From an uncultured Caldilineales bacterium (GTDB taxonomy: Bacteria > Chloroflexota > Anaerolineae > JAAEKA01), in the NCBI GenBank assembly GCA_937907455.1, contig CALESQ010000010.1, forward strand, positions 1 to 17,033: a DNA stretch of 17,033 nucleotides, written 5' to 3'. Shown here in pieces: positions 13,905-17,033 of this stretch. The notes below the pieces were generated by a model that had not been told where the DNA came from, did no database searches, and was given only the letters and a program-made list of their open reading frames with translations. How positions within the stretch are numbered: the first letter of the stretch is position 1; the number at the start of each line of letters is the position of its first letter. The position numbers and the translations under genes are program-made.

Positions 13905-14717
13905 ATGAGCGCTATTTCCATTGCCGAGTTGTGGCGAGTGATTTTGTTGGGCATCGTAGAGGGCATTACCGAGTTCCTGCCGATTTCCTCAACCGGCCAC
14001 CTGATTATTGCTTCTGATCTGCTTGATTTTTCTGGCAGTGTGGGTGGCACGTTTGAGATATTTATTCAGCTTGGCGCGGTGCTGGCAGTGGTTTGGTACT
14101 ATCGCCGCGACCTGTGGCAGCAGGTGCGCAGCGTGCCGCATGACCGTGCGGTGCAGCGTTTTTGGCTGAACGGCTTGATCGCTTTCTTGCCAGCGGCGTT
14201 GCTCGGCCTGCTGGTGCATGACTGGATCAAGGCGCGGCTGTTTAATCCGGTGACGGTAGCGCTGGCGTTGATCGGAGGCGGTGTGGTTTTGTGGTGGGTA
14301 GAGCGGCGTGTTCATCGCAGCAGCACTACATCGCTTTACGAGATGACACCGCAACAGGCGTTGGGGGTGGGGCTGGCGCAAACGTTGGCACTGATTCCCG
14401 GCATGTCTCGTTCGGCCAGCTCGATCATCGGTGGCCTGTTAACCGGGCTGGATCGAGCCACGGCGACGGCATTTTCGTTTTATCTGGCGATTCCAACGCT
14501 GGGGCTGGCAACTCTGGTGGATTTGGCAGGCAGCCTGGATCAGCTTTCGAGCGGCGACATGCTCAACCTGCTGGTGGGGACGGTGGTTTCGTTTTTCGTG
14601 GCATGGCTGGCGGTGGGCTGGCTGTTGCGCTATATTGCCCGCAACAACTTCACGTCCTTTGCCGTGTACCGCATTGGGTTTGGCCTGCTGGTGCTGGCCT
14701 GGTTCACCTTGCGCTAG
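13905..14717 (+). CDS. uppP: Undecaprenyl-diphosphatase UppP (BacA family)
   Basis: A 270-aa polytopic membrane enzyme that dephosphorylates undecaprenyl diphosphate to the monophosphate lipid carrier used in peptidoglycan and other wall polymers. Its loss usually raises bacitracin sensitivity. Both family signatures are intact: EGITEFLPISSTGHL (residues 19-33) and PGMSRSASS (165-173). Hydrophobic segments cover most of the length and the size is typical (265-280 aa). The ATG at 13905 was chosen although the frame is open further upstream, because the protein then starts as in other UppP proteins and GAGG lies about 8 nt before it. It has its own promoter and is convergent with the sirtuin gene, 50 nt away, with no clear terminator between them. 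Confidence 0.96.
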   Translation: MSAISIAELWRVILLGIVEGITEFLPISSTGHLIIASDLLDFSGSVGGTFEIFIQLGAVLAVVWYYRRDLWQQVRSVPHDRAVQRFWLNGLIAFLPAALLGLLVHDWIKARLFNPVTVALALIGGGVVLWWVERRVHRSSTTSLYEMTPQQALGVGLAQTLALIPGMSRSASSIIGGLLTGLDRATATAFSFYLAIPTLGLATLVDLAGSLDQLSSGDMLNLLVGTVVSFFVAWLAVGWLLRYIARNNFTSFAVYRIGFGLLVLAWFTLR

Positions 14718-14767
14718 GCCTCTGTAGCGGGGCAGTGTGAACCAGGCGCTGCGTTCATGCCGTGCAT

Positions 14768-15520
14768 TCAGGTGCGCAGGGCACGCACCAGCGCAGGCAG
14801 CACCGTCACCACATCATCGTGGATCACCAGATCGGCGATGGCATCAGCGACGGTGGGCTGGCGGTTGATGAGGATAACGCGTGAGCCGCTGCGCCTGGCC
14901 AGGTGGGGCAGATCGGCCGCTGGTTCTACTTCCAGCGAGGTGCCGATGGAGATAAGCAGATCGCAGAACAGCGCACCTTCCTGGGCGGTACGCAGCGATT
15001 CGTAGGGCAGCGGTTCGCCAAAAAGCACCACATCAGGCTTGAGTATTTCGTTACAGTCGGTGCAGCGGCAAATCGTGCCGCGCTCCACTGCCGGCCAAAT
15101 AGCATCCAGGCTGATCTGCTTGCTACAGCCCAGGCAGGTGGCCGTGTGCAGGTTGCCGTGCAGCTCGATCACCAGGCGCGAACCGGCGAGCTGATGCAGA
15201 CCATCTATGTTCTGCGTGACCAGCAGCCGCAGCGCGGTCAACTGTTCTAAATCGGCCAGAGCTACATGTGCCGGGTTGGGTTTGGCGTGCTTGATCTCGC
15301 GTGCCAGTGGCAGAAACCAGCGATAGAAGCGTTCGGGGTGTTCGTGAAATCCCCAGATCGAGGCCACCTGCATGGGGTCAAGTTTGTTCCAGATGCCAGA
15401 GGTGGGGCTGCGAAAGTCGGGGATACCGGAAGGGGTGCTCATGCCCGCGCCGGTAAGGATCATCACGTAACAGGCTTTGCGGAGCAAGTCGGCAGCCTGG
15501 TGGATAGCGTTGTCTCGCAT
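14768..15520 (-). CDS. NAD-dependent protein deacetylase (Sir2 family)
   Basis: A 250-aa cytosolic sirtuin that removes acyl groups from lysines using NAD+. Motifs are complete: GAGMS (24-28), GIPDFRS (32-38), TQNIDGLH (102-109), catalytic His121 in ELHG, and zinc cysteines C129/C132 (CLGC) and C153/C156 (CTDC, with an extra C151). PDVVLFGE (162-169) and GTSLEVEP (193-200) also match the family. The Tyr/Arg pair typical of desuccinylating (SIRT5/CobB-like) enzymes is not evident, so a Thermotoga Sir2-like class U deacetylase is more likely. The ATG at 15520 has no strong ribosome site. Targets such as acetyl-CoA synthetase are usual for the family but not shown here. Confidence 0.95.
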   Translation of the reverse strand: MRDNAIHQAADLLRKACYVMILTGAGMSTPSGIPDFRSPTSGIWNKLDPMQVASIWGFHEHPERFYRWFLPLAREIKHAKPNPAHVALADLEQLTALRLLVTQNIDGLHQLAGSRLVIELHGNLHTATCLGCSKQISLDAIWPAVERGTICRCTDCNEILKPDVVLFGEPLPYESLRTAQEGALFCDLLISIGTSLEVEPAADLPHLARRSGSRVILINRQPTVADAIADLVIHDDVVTVLPALVRALRT

Positions 15521-15609
15521 GGTGCACGCGGTTAAAAACCAGAGAGGCGGTTAGCAGGGGGACAGTATTCGGCATTGTCTGCCAGACGCTGCGTAACAAC
15601 TGGGATGGA

Positions 15610-16059
15610 TCAGCGGCGTGTGTTGAAGCGCACTACCACCAGCAGCGTAACCAGTGCGCCCAGCACCAACCCGGTGAGCAGGCTGTACAACGGCTGTTCT
15701 TTGGCCAATGCTTCGGCACGGGCCGCAACCTGTTCAGCTTGGTCGCTCACCTGGCTAGCCTGCTCGCTTGCTTGCTCGCTCCATTGCTGAGCGCGTTCGC
15801 CAAGCTGCTCACCGGTGCGGCTGACTGCATCATTGAGTGCCTGGCGCTGGCGACGCCACGCGCACGTGAGCGGCTTTTTCCAGCGTTTTTCCTGCTGCTT
15901 ACGAGTGCTTTCGAGGCGTTCTTCGATGCGGCTTTGCAGGTCGGATAAGCTGCCACTCAGTGTTTCCAGATCGGCATCGCTGAGCTTGTCCCACTGGGTC
16001 AGCACGGTTTTCTGTATCCGCTCAACCTGTTTGGCTGTATGGTTTCGTTTACATTTCAT
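15610..16059 (-). CDS. CsbD-like / DUF883-like small membrane-anchored protein
   Basis: A 149-aa protein. Residues about 12-50 (VLTQWDKLSDADLETLSGSLSDLQSRIEERL) resemble the CsbD stress-protein domain, whose family often shows WxKLxDxDLexLxG. Residues about 75-121 form a Gln/Ala/Glu-rich amphipathic helix. A single membrane segment (about 124-143) ends in basic residues, like ElaB/YqjD (DUF883) proteins that tether ribosomes or other factors to the inner membrane. The ATG at 16059 has GGAG about 8 nt upstream. It starts 24 nt after the stop of the next gene on the same strand, so they probably form an operon. Molecular role is unknown; stress-linked expression is an inference from the family. 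Confidence 0.72.
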   Translation of the reverse strand: MKCKRNHTAKQVERIQKTVLTQWDKLSDADLETLSGSLSDLQSRIEERLESTRKQQEKRWKKPLTCAWRRQRQALNDAVSRTGEQLGERAQQWSEQASEQASQVSDQAEQVAARAEALAKEQPLYSLLTGLVLGALVTLLVVVRFNTRR

Positions 16060-16083
16060 GGGTTATCTCCGGGTGAAAGGCCC

Positions 16084-16959
16084 TTAGCTGCGGGCAAGAC
16101 GGCGTTCGATGGCAGCCAGGGCCGCGGCTGTCAGTGCCAGGGCGCCGGACAGCCGCAAGATGGTGGCCAGGGGCTGCGGCTGTCCGGTAGAGTTTTCCAC
16201 CAGCTTCTGCGCGCCGGTGCTGCTGATATCCTGCTCGCTCGGCTCCTGAGGCCGATGGTTGATGCCCGCTGCGACTTGCAGCAGGCCGCGTTCGACCAGC
16301 AGCTTTTCACGGAAGAGGACTTCCCATTCGTCATGAACAAAGCTGCCGGTGCGCAGATCATGCTCGATGGTGTACAGCTCCTCGCTGAGGTGGGCAGGGA
16401 CGTGGCCGCGCACCTGCGCGCGTGACTTCTCCCACACTGCACCCAGGCGATCCTCCATCTCGTTAGCTTCTTTGCTCCAGGTGAGATAGGCTTTAGAGAA
16501 GGCAAGCTGCTCGGTGATGATAGCGCGGGCGCGGGCCACATCCTTCTGCGGGCCGCTGATCACCAGGTCCGAGGGGTGAAGGATCAGCTCTAGCTTGGGG
16601 GAAACCAGGGTTTTTAGGTTGTCGGCCACCAGGTTAAGGGCGCTGCGGCCTGAAAGCACCATCATTACCTTCAGTGGCCAGCGCAGCATGAAGCTGGCTT
16701 GAGTGGCTTCAACCTCGTAGCCTGACTGGTCAAGGGCACGTTCGATGTCCTGAACGATCTCCAGGTAATCTTGTTCTTCAGCGATTACCGGCACATGCTC
16801 AGACGCCCATCGTTTGAGCATAGTGCGCAGGCGCATGACAGGCACGAAGATGATCATCATCACCAGCGCGATGGCGATAGCCAGGGTGGTGGGATAACCG
16901 CGCAGCACCGCGTTGGCAGTGGCCCCTGCCCCTTGAGGGCGGTCTTCGGGGTCGAGCAT
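16084..16959 (-). CDS. Unrecognised membrane-anchored protein
   Basis: I do not recognise this 291-aa protein. It has an N-terminal membrane segment at about 24-43 (TTLAIAIALVMMIIFVPVM). A soluble body follows at about 45-262: first a mixed alpha/beta part (about 62-150, with LKVMMVLSGRSALNLVADNL and LELILHPSDLVISGP), then a charged helical part (about 150-235). A C-terminal hydrophobic helix lies at about 267-284, followed by RRLARS. There is no signal peptide cleavage site and no catalytic motif. The ATG at 16959 is the first in frame after a stop near the window edge; its ribosome site is weak. It is upstream of the CsbD-like gene by 24 nt, and both are membrane tethered. Confidence 0.6.
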   Translation of the reverse strand: MLDPEDRPQGAGATANAVLRGYPTTLAIAIALVMMIIFVPVMRLRTMLKRWASEHVPVIAEEQDYLEIVQDIERALDQSGYEVEATQASFMLRWPLKVMMVLSGRSALNLVADNLKTLVSPKLELILHPSDLVISGPQKDVARARAIITEQLAFSKAYLTWSKEANEMEDRLGAVWEKSRAQVRGHVPAHLSEELYTIEHDLRTGSFVHDEWEVLFREKLLVERGLLQVAAGINHRPQEPSEQDISSTGAQKLVENSTGQPQPLATILRLSGALALTAAALAAIERRLARS

Positions 16960-17033
16960 CTTCAGCGAGATAGCGCCAACTCTTTGTGTCGATAATGGGT
17001 GAGACAGCTTCTACGACGAATTTAGTGTACAAT

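Noticed and set aside
16799..17032. Open frame reading MYTKFVVEAVSP at the right edge, minus strand
   Set aside because: It overlaps the 291-aa gene in another frame and turns into Arg/Pro/Gly-rich sequence. A frameshift joining its first 25 residues to the 291-aa protein cannot be excluded but is not supported.

Overview
The window looks like chromosomal DNA of a GC-rich, free-living bacterium, most likely a member of the Chloroflexota (Anaerolineae/Caldilineae type). That placement is inferred from gene style: paired short deoxynucleoside kinases, several sigma/zinc-finger anti-sigma pairs, large TPR-CHAT proteins, polymer-forming membrane proteins and AT-richer spacers full of short degenerate repeats. 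No rRNA or marker protein is present to prove it.

Layout. 1-637 is a gene-free spacer with an 87-bp direct repeat and 7-bp tandem repeats. 638-1962 (minus) holds two translationally coupled deoxynucleoside kinases with a good promoter at 2012-2040. 2249-4584 (plus) is an ECF sigma factor, a membrane anti-sigma factor and a beta-solenoid/membrane protein. 4647-4951 (minus) is a complete small transcription unit: promoter, tRNA-Cys(GCA), a long hairpin, tRNA-Leu(TAA) and a 16-bp terminator. 5006-11235 (minus) is the most interesting block: a divergent sigma factor, a soluble double-zinc-finger protein, a 955-aa TPR-CHAT protease and a subtilisin-like lipoprotein. 11275-13545 (minus) is a Zn/Cd-type P-type ATPase with an extra Cys4 insert. 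13546-13904 is a repeat-rich spacer leading into uppP (13905-14717, plus). 14768-16959 (minus) holds a sirtuin, a CsbD/DUF883-like small membrane protein and an unrecognised membrane-anchored protein.

How it may work together. The first sigma/anti-sigma/solenoid triplet looks like a classical membrane-sensing envelope-stress switch. The second sigma block is different: its zinc-finger partner has no membrane segment, and the next gene, 7 nt away, is a cytosolic TPR-CHAT protease with an intact His/Cys pair. Release of the sigma factor by CHAT cleavage of the zinc-finger protein is a plausible reading. It resembles the TPR-CHAT (Csx29) - Csx30 - sigma arm of type III-E CRISPR systems, but no CRISPR component is present here. 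The exported subtilase would be a fourth member or an output. This is inference from gene order and domains only.

Non-coding structure is unusually rich. Degenerate 7-bp tandem repeats with different consensus words occur in three separate spacers. A 144-bp segment is closed by inverted ends before uppP. A G-rich 15-mer sits inside a small inverted repeat between the second sigma gene and its zinc-finger partner.
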